From: a bacterium
Lineage (GTDB): Bacteria > Krumholzibacteriota > Krumholzibacteriia > Krumholzibacteriales > WJIX01
Direction of reading: 5' to 3'
DNA: 6,144 bases
Assembly: GCA_021160845.1 (NCBI GenBank)
Contig: JAGHBT010000117.1
Location: 1 to 6,144, forward strand
In this document: piece by piece, positions 1 to 5,940 of the stretch
How positions within the stretch are numbered: position 1 is the first letter of the stretch
Layout: each line of letters opens with the position of its first letter
Position numbers and translations under genes: made by a program
The notes under the pieces: model-generated
Told to the model about the DNA's origin: nothing
What the model saw: the letters and a program-made list of their open reading frames with translations, nothing else
Databases searched by the model: none

Positions 1-221
1 CTTGCGTTGAAATAGAAGATAATGGGCCGGGCATTGAAGAATCGGTGCGGAAGCGTGTCTTTGAGCCCTTTTTTACGACAAAGGAAAAGGAGAAAGGAGC
101 TGGACTCGGCATGTCCGTTTCATATTTTATTGTGACAGAGACCCACGCCGGTATGATGGAAGTGGAATCCAGGGAGGGCCAATGGGCGCGTTTTGTAATC
201 AAACTTCCTTTCGATGCGTGA
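1..221 (+). CDS. Sensor histidine kinase, C-terminal end of the ATPase domain (5' truncated by window edge)
   Basis: The reading frame enters from the left edge (first full codon at base 3) and gives 72 residues ending in TGA. It shows the late part of a HATPase_c domain in the usual order. The G1 box is EDNGPGI (about residues 5-11 of the visible part), the F box is VFEPFFTTKE, and the G2 box is GAGLGMSVSYFIV. A short beta-strand end (ARFVIKLPF) closes the domain. These boxes bind ATP, which the kinase uses to phosphorylate its own histidine for transfer to a response regulator. The sensor, HisKA domain and N box lie outside the window, so the signal is unknown. No receiver domain follows, so this is not a hybrid kinase at its C-terminus. 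The next gene starts 201 bp downstream and looks independently transcribed, so a regulatory link to the CoA genes is possible but not shown. Confidence 0.93.
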   Translation, partial: CVEIEDNGPGIEESVRKRVFEPFFTTKEKEKGAGLGMSVSYFIVTETHAGMMEVESREGQWARFVIKLPFDA

Positions 222-252
222 ACCAAGCAATCCACGGCAACTTTATTAGTCC

Positions 253-281
253 TTAATATATCATTAAATTATTATTATTAT
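253..281 (+). promoter_or_regulatory. Weak sigma-70-like promoter candidate for the thiolase-like operon
   Basis: TTAATA (253-258) and TATTAT (276-281) are separated by 17 bp, matching the -35 and -10 consensus at four and five of six positions. They lie in the most AT-rich stretch between the kinase and the thiolase-like gene. Initiation would fall near base 288 and leave a leader of about 135 nt. AT-rich DNA produces such matches by chance, and overlapping ATT repeats offer other -10 registers, so this is only a candidate. Confidence 0.3.
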
Positions 282-324
282 AGACATAGACATTTTTATT
301 TGGTAATATTTGCTTCAACTTGGA

Positions 325-404
325 TCAAAGCTCGGTAACTTTGAGGGGTTGTTGGGTGAGAATCTTCGATTAACAAAGCGAGTTGCCGGTTTTTATTGTT
401 TTTT
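325..404 (+). promoter_or_regulatory. Structured leader: alternative hairpins, one followed by a T-rich tract
   Basis: Two pairings share bases. A perfect 6-bp inverted repeat, TCAAAG (325-330) with CTTTGA (339-344), encloses an 8-nt spacer. Alternatively TCGGTAACT (332-340) can pair with AGTTGCCGG (381-389) over 9 bp, two of them G-U. That second arm runs directly into a T-rich tract (390-404) with five and six T's in its two runs. The second fold resembles an intrinsic terminator with a 40-nt loop, just upstream of the ribosome binding site at 410. It could be an attenuator for the operon, a terminator for the kinase transcript, or chance. The repeat could also be a DNA operator. Confidence 0.3.
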
Positions 405-409
405 GGCAG

Positions 410-415
410 AAGGAG
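410..415 (+). promoter_or_regulatory. Ribosome binding site setting the thiolase-like start
   Basis: AAGGAG lies 7 nt before ATG 423. An in-frame TTG at 396 would put this site inside the gene and add nine residues (MFFGRRRVK) unlike a thiolase N-terminus, so ATG 423 is preferred. Confidence 0.8.
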
Positions 416-422
416 AGTAAAG

Positions 423-1859
423 ATGATCAAATTTAGCAAGCAGCAATTAAAAATCCCCAAAATGATGCGGCCGGTTTATATGGTAACCGGCGGTCAGTCA
501 AAGTTCGACCGCGCGATGCCGGACAAACGGACAGAAGAGCTTTGTATTGATGCCTTTACAATGGCTGCCGGTCTCCTAAATATGTCACCTGCTGAACTAA
601 AGAGTTATGTGCATACTGCGTATTACGGGCACTTTGCGGATCATTTCGGTGATCAGCTCCTCGGAGAAGCGGTGATTCATGACAGGCTTGGCCTTGATCC
701 CCTTGGAAACATTGGTGTCAAAACCGGTGGAGCAACCGGGGGTTCAACAGTCTGGGAGGCGGTTAAGGCAGTGGCGTCTGGATATTCCGATTGTTCTCTG
801 GCGATGGGTTGGGAGAGAATGGATGAAGTTCCGACAGATGAAGGGAACTTTCTTATAGCGGCGGCTGCTGATAAGGACTGGGAATCACCCCTTGGACATA
901 TCTATACAGGTTATTACGCGGTAATGGCACAGAGGTATTGGCAGATATTCGGCAAGGCTGAGGACTCCTTCCGCGAAACGCTGGCCGAAATTTCGGTGAA
1001 GCACCACGGATACGCGAGGATGAATCCATTCGCCCATTCGCCTAAAAAGATTACAGTTGATGATGTTTTAAAATCGCCTGTTGTTGCTCATCCGCTTAGG
1101 GCGCTTGATTGTTGCCTTATGAGTGTTGGAGCAGCGTGCGCGATAATATGCGATGAGAAAACGGCAATTGAATTGACTAAAAATTCAGCTAACAAACCTG
1201 TAAGGATATGGGTTGGTGCCGGTTCTCATACATTAAGGCCTGCTGACAGACGCGATATGGATATTCCACTTCTTCCAAATGAGACGGCTGATCAATATAA
1301 AGATTTGGGGAAGAGGTTCCCGGGTGGAGACCGTTATCCCGGATTTACGGGTTTTCTTGCCGCCAGAATGGCGGTGTGGTACGGTTATCGGATGACGGGC
1401 GTTAATGATCCGAGCGAAGATCTTGACCTTCTCGAGTTGCACGATGCCTTTACAATCAGTGATGTGCAGACATACGAAGATATAGGTGTTCGTCCATACG
1501 GAGAGGGACGCGACTATGTGGAATCCGGCGATTGTTATCATACTAATCCAAAAACAGGAAAGCCTGGCAAGCTTCCTTCAAATCTCTCAGGAGGGCTGAT
1601 AGGGTGTATGCATGCTGTGGGAGCTACAGGTATCATGCAGATATTTGAGGTAGCTACACACATCTGGAATAGATGGGGAGAGATTCATGGAGACGAGAAA
1701 CGATGGAAAGATTTTGGTCGTAAAAAGCCTGCTGACTGGACAGACCTTCAGGTTAAAGGAGCCAAACGTGGAATGGCAATCAGCCATGCCGGTGTGGGCT
1801 CCCACGTAACCGCGACTATTTTAATGGATCCTGATCATTTGCTGAAGGAAGACGCTTAA
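423..1859 (+). CDS. Thiolase-fold protein lacking the nucleophilic cysteine (possible C-C lyase/aldolase working with DUF35)
   Basis: The 478-residue product belongs to the SCP2/archaeal-type thiolase superfamily, usually annotated acetyl-CoA acetyltransferase. Visible landmarks are the first active-site loop VKTGGATGGS (99-108), PLRALDCC (224-231), the HDAF motif (340-343, where classical thiolases have NEAF), the loop MHAVGATG (396-403) with His397, and the C-terminal SHAGVG (454-459). Aligned by eye to the usual ACASGG loop, Gly103 occupies the place of the acyl-accepting Cys. The C-terminal loop has His455 where classical thiolases carry the second Cys, as archaeal types do. CoA thioester binding is likely, but classical ping-pong thiolysis is not expected without that Cys. 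It is longer than typical members (about 390-400 residues), with extra sequence near 270-305, 355-385 and 418-445. The DUF35 gene follows after 11 bp, and such pairs usually form a complex. By analogy with steroid Ltp2 it may be a retro-aldolase; the substrate is unknown. Family is secure, activity is inference. Confidence 0.9.
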   Translation: MIKFSKQQLKIPKMMRPVYMVTGGQSKFDRAMPDKRTEELCIDAFTMAAGLLNMSPAELKSYVHTAYYGHFADHFGDQLLGEAVIHDRLGLDPLGNIGVKTGGATGGSTVWEAVKAVASGYSDCSLAMGWERMDEVPTDEGNFLIAAAADKDWESPLGHIYTGYYAVMAQRYWQIFGKAEDSFRETLAEISVKHHGYARMNPFAHSPKKITVDDVLKSPVVAHPLRALDCCLMSVGAACAIICDEKTAIELTKNSANKPVRIWVGAGSHTLRPADRRDMDIPLLPNETADQYKDLGKRFPGGDRYPGFTGFLAARMAVWYGYRMTGVNDPSEDLDLLELHDAFTISDVQTYEDIGVRPYGEGRDYVESGDCYHTNPKTGKPGKLPSNLSGGLIGCMHAVGATGIMQIFEVATHIWNRWGEIHGDEKRWKDFGRKKPADWTDLQVKGAKRGMAISHAGVGSHVTATILMDPDHLLKEDA

Positions 1860-1864
1860 AGGAG
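1858..1864 (+). promoter_or_regulatory. Ribosome binding site overlapping the upstream stop codon
   Basis: AAAGGAG begins within the TAA stop of the thiolase-like gene (1857-1859) and sits 6 nt before ATG 1871. This placement suggests translational coupling and balanced production of two complex partners. Confidence 0.8.
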
Positions 1865-1870
1865 AAAAAA

Positions 1871-2461
1871 ATGAGTATGTTTGGACAGGTTTACGTCAAG
1901 GATAACAAATACAAGCTAAAGGGTGATTTCCATCATTTAACTCCTAACATTCCTATCCGCAATGCGGATGAAGGGTGGAAATTGATGGGAGTTACCAATC
2001 CGCGTGATATGACATATATTCATAGCTATGGCGGGGAAGCGCCATTTTTCGAAGCGCTGGGTGAAGGTAAATTGCTTGCAACGCGTTGCGACAATCCCGA
2101 TTGTGAATTCAAGGGTACTATTTATGAACCGTTCAGGATTCACTGCGCCGATTGCCTCGGGAAAAACACAATCATAGATATTACGGAACTTGCCAAAACC
2201 ACATCTAAGGTCCACACATTTATGGTTTGTGAAAGAGCTGGAGCTTTCAATATTCTAGATAAACCGGTTAAATTCATCAATATCGAGTTTGAGGGTATCG
2301 CTACAATTCTTATGAGTTACTTGTCCGTGGGGGATCCTGAAATCGGGATGAAGGTTCTTCCGATATTCCGGACTAAGAATCCGACCTGTACGATTCTCGA
2401 TCTTTCCTGGGTTCCGGATGGAACAAAAAAAGAAGAATTGCCTGAAGGCTTCACATTCTAG
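1871..2461 (+). CDS. DUF35 family zinc-ribbon/OB-fold protein, partner of the thiolase-like protein
   Basis: The 196-residue protein has a rubredoxin-like zinc ribbon with Cys73, Cys78, Cys92 and Cys95 (CX4C, 13 residues, CX2C). It is preceded by the helical segment FFEALGEGKLLATRC typical of DUF35 N-termini. An OB-fold follows at about 103-175, containing the characteristic VGDPEIGMKV (153-162). The first 50 or so residues extend beyond the minimal DUF35 domain of about 130-150 residues. DUF35 proteins are acyl-CoA-binding or scaffolding subunits of thiolase-fold enzymes. Known cases are archaeal acetoacetyl-CoA thiolase/HMG-CoA synthase complexes, BbsA of benzoylsuccinyl-CoA thiolase, and the DUF35 part of ChsH2 with Ltp2. 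Adjacency and shared translation signals make the upstream thiolase-like protein the obvious partner. Unlike ChsH2, no MaoC hydratase domain is fused. An alternative start at Met3 (1877) would change little. The stop is TAG. Confidence 0.92.
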   Translation: MSMFGQVYVKDNKYKLKGDFHHLTPNIPIRNADEGWKLMGVTNPRDMTYIHSYGGEAPFFEALGEGKLLATRCDNPDCEFKGTIYEPFRIHCADCLGKNTIIDITELAKTTSKVHTFMVCERAGAFNILDKPVKFINIEFEGIATILMSYLSVGDPEIGMKVLPIFRTKNPTCTILDLSWVPDGTKKEELPEGFTF

Positions 2462-2488
2462 AGAATACATAAAGCGAATGAGTTAAAC

Positions 2489-2503
2489 GGGAGGGAAATA
2501 ATC
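2489..2503 (+). promoter_or_regulatory. Strong ribosome binding site with non-canonical ATC (or ATA) start for the dehydrogenase
   Basis: GGGAGGG (2489-2495) is followed 5 nt later by ATC (2501-2503), in the dehydrogenase frame. ATA at 2498 is also in frame but only 2 nt away. Translation from ATC gives MNYGLSEEQRVLRDSIRSFA if ATC is read as Met, matching the standard acyl-CoA dehydrogenase N-terminus. No in-frame ATG, GTG or TTG occurs between the upstream TAG (2459) and TTG 2534. That TTG has no comparable binding site and lies inside the conserved first helix. Confidence 0.6.
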
Positions 2504-3658
2504 AATTACGGACTATCAGAAGAACAAAGAGTTTTGCGCGACAGCATAAGGAGTTTTGCTGAAAACGAGATTGCACCGAGGGCGCAAGAGCTGGACGAAA
2601 AGGAAGAATTTTCTATCGAGTTGACAAAGCAGATGGCTGAAATGGGACTTTTTGGTATTATAGTACCGGAGAAGTACGGCGGTTCGGATATGGGATATCT
2701 TTCGTACTGTATTGTTGTTGAAGAGCTCGCGAGAGTTGACGCTTCACATTCTGCGACAGTAGCTGCCGGAAATTCTCTCGGTGTAGGGCCGATATATTAC
2801 TACGGTAATGAAAAACAGAGGGAAGAATGGCTGCCGCGTCTATGTAGCGGAGAGATACTTGCCTCTTTTGGCCTTACGGAGCCCGACGCGGGTTCGGATG
2901 CCGGGGCAACCAAGACTGCGGCAAGGTTGGAGAATGGGAAATGGGTTATAGACGGAAGTAAGATATTTATAACCAACGCTGCAACGGAGATAACGGGGCT
3001 CTGTACGGTACAGGCGGTTACCGGAGAGCGTCAAGACGGGAAGAAGGAAATGTCCTGTATCCTTGTGCCAAACGGGACTGAAGGATTTATAGCGAATAAG
3101 ATGACTGGAAAGATGATGTGGCGGGCTTCGAACACAGGAGAGCTTTTTTTCGATAACTGCAAGGTGCCGGAAGAGAATCTTTTGGGAAAGAGGGGGGAAG
3201 GCTTTCATCAGATGCTTGAGACTCTGGATAATGGCAGGCTTGCCATAGCGGCCATGGGATTGGGTGGCGCCCAGGGGGCTTTTGAGCTTGCGTTAAAATA
3301 CGCGAAGGAGCGTGAACAGTTTGGCAGGCCGATCTCTACCTTCGAAGCCAATTCTTTTAAGCTGGCTGATATGGCAACGGAGATCGAGGCCGCGAGAACC
3401 CTGCTTTACAAGGCTTGTATGTTGAAAGACGCGGGAAAATCCTTCAATAAGCAAGCTGCGATGGCGAAACTCTACTGCTCGGAAGTTATGGGTAGAGTTG
3501 TGGACAAAGCTGTCCAGGTTTTTGGTGGTTATGGTCTGATGAAAGAATATGATGTTGAGAGATTTTACCGTGATTATAAGTTGCTCACTATAGGGGAAGG
3601 GACTTCTGAGGTCCAGCGTTTGGTAATTGCCCGCAAGATCGGATGCTATGATGTATGA
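2501..3658 (+). CDS. Acyl-CoA dehydrogenase, FAD-dependent, short-chain-type active site (start at non-canonical ATC)
   Basis: It oxidises an acyl-CoA to the trans-2-enoyl-CoA using FAD, normally passing electrons to electron-transfer flavoprotein. Counted from the proposed ATC, the product has 385 residues, the usual length. Landmarks are the N-terminal helix NYGLSEEQ, the family signature LTEPDAGSDA (125-134), the FAD contact segment EREQFGRPIS (270-279) and VFGGYGLMKEYDVERFYRD (340-358). The catalytic base is Glu366 in TIGEGTSEVQR. Glu at this position, with Gly rather than Glu just before Arg246 in LDNGRLAIAA, fits short/medium-chain enzymes and argues against isovaleryl-CoA dehydrogenase. 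It lacks glutaryl-CoA dehydrogenase features, so no decarboxylation is proposed. It lies 39 bp after the DUF35 stop and is probably the last gene of the operon. It may make the enoyl-CoA precursor of the thiolase-like protein's substrate; chain length cannot be read from sequence. Confidence 0.93.
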   Translation: MNYGLSEEQRVLRDSIRSFAENEIAPRAQELDEKEEFSIELTKQMAEMGLFGIIVPEKYGGSDMGYLSYCIVVEELARVDASHSATVAAGNSLGVGPIYYYGNEKQREEWLPRLCSGEILASFGLTEPDAGSDAGATKTAARLENGKWVIDGSKIFITNAATEITGLCTVQAVTGERQDGKKEMSCILVPNGTEGFIANKMTGKMMWRASNTGELFFDNCKVPEENLLGKRGEGFHQMLETLDNGRLAIAAMGLGGAQGAFELALKYAKEREQFGRPISTFEANSFKLADMATEIEAARTLLYKACMLKDAGKSFNKQAAMAKLYCSEVMGRVVDKAVQVFGGYGLMKEYDVERFYRDYKLLTIGEGTSEVQRLVIARKIGCYDV

Positions 3659-3671
3659 TTTCCGTGATTAA

Positions 3672-3703
3672 ATAGGGAGATACTTTAGAAATGGTATCCC
3701 TAT
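3672..3703. terminator. Imperfect hairpin between convergent genes, possible bidirectional terminator
   Basis: ATAGG (3672-3676) plus GATAC (3679-3683) can pair with GTATC (3694-3698) plus CCTAT (3699-3703), leaving a 2-nt bulge and a 10-nt loop. It occupies the 65-bp gap between the dehydrogenase stop and the minus-strand synthetase stop, where a shared terminator is expected. No clean T-run follows on either strand, so it is weak as an intrinsic terminator. Confidence 0.35.
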
Positions 3704-3723
3704 ATATTAAACACGGGGTGTGC

Positions 3724-5679
3724 CTAGTCGGTTTGAAGCTCAGGTATATTTCTGTAAAGTTCCAGTGATTCAGGGTTTCTTAAGGCATCCTGATTATGTA
3801 CCGGTTTGCCGTGTATGATATTCTTTACCGCGATTTCTACCTTTTTCATATTTATAGTATACGGAATATCGGCAATTTCAATGATCTTTGCCGGTGTGTG
3901 CCTCGGTGAGGAATTTTTTCTTATTGTATTTTTAATTCTTGCTTTCAGATCTTCGGTAAGTTTTGCTTCTTGTGTGAGTTTGACAAACAGAATGACACGA
4001 ACATCATCACCCCACTCCTGACCTATTACAAGACTGTCCTGGATTTCTTTTATTGTGTCTACCTGCCTGTATATTTCAGCGGTTCCTATACGGACACCAC
4101 CGGGATTAAGTGTGGCGTCCGATCTTCCGTAGAAAACAACACCTTTATTTTTAGTGATTTTTATAAAATCGCCATGTCTCCATATATTCGGATAAACATC
4201 GAAATATGCCCTGTGGTATTTATCCCCATTTTCATCGTCCCAGAAGGATATAGGCATTGAGGGGAAAGGGGATAGACAAACTAGTTCACCTTGTTCATTT
4301 TCTCTCGAAGCGCCACTGCTGTCAAAAGCCCGAACATTCATTCCGAGGGTCCTGCATTGAAGTTCTCCTTTATAGACAGGTCCCATAGGATTGCCGGCAG
4401 CGAAACAGCCATTGAGATCGGTTCCACCGGCAATCGAAGAAAGGCAAAGATCCTTCTTGATATGTTCATAGACAAATTCGAATTCGCTTTTGTGAAGGGG
4501 AGAACCTGTAGAGAGTATTGTTCTCAAACTCCCAAGATTATATTCTTTGCCGGGCTTAAGACCTGATTTATTAACCGCAGAAAGGTATTTTGCGCTAGTC
4601 CCAAAGATTGTGATTTTGACATCTTCTGCAAATTTAAAGAGAGCGCCTGGATCGGGGTAGAAAGGTGAACCGTCAAACAGCACGATGGTAGCGCCCAGTC
4701 CAAGGGAGCTTGTTAGCCAGTTCCACATCATCCAGCCGCATGTGGTAAAATAAAAAATTTTGTCCTCACGCTTAACGTCGGTATGCAGGGCAAGTTCTTT
4801 CAGGTGATTGATAAGAATACCTCCTGCGCTCTGTACCATGCATTTTGGAAGACCCGTTGTTCCGGATGAATACATAATGTAGAGAGGGTGATCGAAGGGG
4901 AGTTGCTCAAATTCTATATCTAGGTTCTCTTCGCTTGAAATAAAATCATCATACATAACAGCGTTTGGGACATTTGAAATATCCGGGTTTCTTTCAGTAA
5001 AAGGAACGACGATTACTTTTTCTATCGAGGGCAGTTTGATAAGTATGTCGGATACCTGCTTGAGAGAATTGAAGTCTTTGTTATTGTAAGAATAACCATT
5101 TGCGGTGAACATTATTTTTGGATTTATCTGACCGAATCTATCCAATACTCCGCCTATGCCGAAATCCGGGGAACAGGATGACCATGTGGCGCCGATGCTC
5201 GCCGATGCCAGCATAGCAATTATGGTTTCAGGAATGTTGGGCATATAACCCACAATTCTGTCACCGGAGCAAACACCCATTTCTCTCATGGATTTTGCCA
5301 GGCGGGCTACTCTGTCATACAGTTGCGCGTATGTAATTTCGACTCTATCGGTCGTTTCCCCTTTGGCAATTATAGCGAGTCGGTCATCTCTGTAACGAAG
5401 AAGATTTTCGGCGAAATTCAGTTTGGCTCCAGAAAACCATTTTGCACCGGGCATTTTATCCCCGTCAACAAGGACACTGTCGTAATGCTGCGAATGGATG
5501 ATTTCCAGATAATCCCAAAGGGATTCCCAAAGAGAGGATGGATTATTGATAGACCACTGCCACAATTCATCGTACAGTGTAAATTGCTTTTCATATTGTT
5601 TGTTTATATAGGCTATGAAATGGAACATGTTTGTGTCTTGAATTTTCTTTTCAGAGGGTTTCCACATGAGTTCGTTCAT
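3724..5679 (-). CDS. aacS: Acetoacetyl-CoA synthetase (acetoacetate--CoA ligase)
   Basis: This 651-residue AMP-forming ligase converts acetoacetate, ATP and CoA to acetoacetyl-CoA, AMP and diphosphate in the cytosol. It has the family's usual length of about 650. The N-terminal ACS-type region includes AKWFSGAKLNFAENLL (79-94). The phosphate loop is YSSGTTGLPK (270-279). CGWMMWNWLTSSLGLGATIV (314-333) and GGTDLNGCFAAGNPMGPVYKGE (418-439) are acetoacetyl-CoA-synthetase-like rather than acetyl-CoA-synthetase-like. HGDF (502-505) and YGRSDATLNPGGVRIGTAEIY (517-537) form the hinge. The C-terminal catalytic lysine lies in IPYTINMKKVE (605-615), where the usual Gly before the lysines is Met. The start ATG has AAAGGA about 10 nt upstream. 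It converges on the operon, so it is not co-transcribed with it. Its product is a substrate for a true thiolase, which the Cys-less neighbour probably is not. Other beta-keto acids are possible substrates. Confidence 0.93.
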   Translation of the reverse strand: MNELMWKPSEKKIQDTNMFHFIAYINKQYEKQFTLYDELWQWSINNPSSLWESLWDYLEIIHSQHYDSVLVDGDKMPGAKWFSGAKLNFAENLLRYRDDRLAIIAKGETTDRVEITYAQLYDRVARLAKSMREMGVCSGDRIVGYMPNIPETIIAMLASASIGATWSSCSPDFGIGGVLDRFGQINPKIMFTANGYSYNNKDFNSLKQVSDILIKLPSIEKVIVVPFTERNPDISNVPNAVMYDDFISSEENLDIEFEQLPFDHPLYIMYSSGTTGLPKCMVQSAGGILINHLKELALHTDVKREDKIFYFTTCGWMMWNWLTSSLGLGATIVLFDGSPFYPDPGALFKFAEDVKITIFGTSAKYLSAVNKSGLKPGKEYNLGSLRTILSTGSPLHKSEFEFVYEHIKKDLCLSSIAGGTDLNGCFAAGNPMGPVYKGELQCRTLGMNVRAFDSSGASRENEQGELVCLSPFPSMPISFWDDENGDKYHRAYFDVYPNIWRHGDFIKITKNKGVVFYGRSDATLNPGGVRIGTAEIYRQVDTIKEIQDSLVIGQEWGDDVRVILFVKLTQEAKLTEDLKARIKNTIRKNSSPRHTPAKIIEIADIPYTINMKKVEIAVKNIIHGKPVHNQDALRNPESLELYRNIPELQTD

Positions 5680-5689
5680 TTGAAGCGTT

Positions 5690-5695
5690 TCCTTT
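5690..5695 (-). promoter_or_regulatory. Ribosome binding site of the acetoacetyl-CoA synthetase
   Basis: On the minus strand AAAGGA lies 10 nt before the ATG ending at 5679. An internal ATG four codons later would be 22 nt away, so the first ATG is preferred. Confidence 0.6.
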
Positions 5696-5748
5696 CTTTA
5701 ATCGATAATTAAATTTAGCCTAAAGGACGAATCCTCAAATAAGTACTC

Positions 5749-5814
5749 CAAACAATATGGAGCCCTTTGGCAAATCAATTCTATATGTCGTTGGTTATTA
5801 TAGTCAAACAATAT
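5749..5814. repeat. 10-bp direct repeat CAAACAATAT in the divergent gap
   Basis: CAAACAATAT occurs exactly at 5749-5758 and 5805-5814, 56 bp apart start to start. The second copy abuts the minus-strand TATAAT. The copies could be binding sites for a regulator of one or both divergent genes. In AT-rich DNA a 10-bp repeat can arise by chance. Confidence 0.3.
5797..5802 (-). promoter_or_regulatory. Perfect TATAAT -10 box, candidate promoter of the synthetase
   Basis: The minus strand reads TATAAT here, upstream of the synthetase start, predicting a leader of about 110 nt. No good -35 hexamer is found 16-18 bp upstream. A TG lies one base off the extended -10 position. It would need an activator or be a weak promoter. 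Confidence 0.35.
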
Positions 5815-5868
5815 TAGAAGCGGGACACCTTTATTCTTTTATTTCCCTTTGAGGTGGTAGAGGATACA

Positions 5869-5940
5869 ATGGTAGAGTCGGAGTGGGAAATTAACGCTGA
5901 AAAAAGGTCGGTGTTTTTATTATGCGTATTGAAATATTAG
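5869..5940 (+). CDS. Possible 23-residue ORF overlapping the start of the UPF0282-like gene
   Basis: ATG 5869 follows AGAGG (5859-5863) at a good 5-nt spacing and opens 23 codons (MVESEWEINAEKRSVFLLCVLKY) ending in TAG at 5938-5940. It overlaps the first 19 bases of the next gene in another frame. That gene has only a distant AAAAAGG 14 nt upstream of its own ATG, so the short frame might serve as a coupling leader. The peptide matches no family I recognise. The same bases contain TACAAT (5865-5870), which could be a -10 box and would remove the ORF start from the transcript. It may be chance. Confidence 0.22.
   Translation: MVESEWEINAEKRSVFLLCVLKY

Noticed and set aside
301..315. Sigma-54-like promoter (GG at 302-303, TTGC ending at 313)
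   Set aside because: The gap between GG and GC is 8 bases instead of the required 10, and the -24 element is poor.
396..422. TTG 396 as start of the thiolase-like gene
   Set aside because: It would put the good AAGGAG (410-415) inside the coding region and add a basic peptide unlike thiolase N-termini; ATG 423 fits better.
1233..1805. Open frames on the minus strand within the thiolase-like gene
   Set aside because: They lie opposite a well-conserved gene, lack ribosome binding sites and resemble no family; the same applies to open frames opposite the other genes.
2478..2486. ATG in the gap before the dehydrogenase
   Set aside because: It is out of frame and opens only Met-Ser before TAA, so it cannot start the dehydrogenase.
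2534..3658. TTG 2534 as the dehydrogenase start
   Set aside because: It removes the conserved NYGLSEEQ segment and has no ribosome binding site as good as GGGAGGG at 2489.
2501..3658. Isovaleryl-CoA dehydrogenase of a leucine pathway, suggested by the nearby acetoacetyl-CoA synthetase
   Set aside because: The catalytic Glu is in the short/medium-chain position (IGEGT) and the residue before Arg246 is Gly, not the Glu used by isovaleryl-CoA dehydrogenase.
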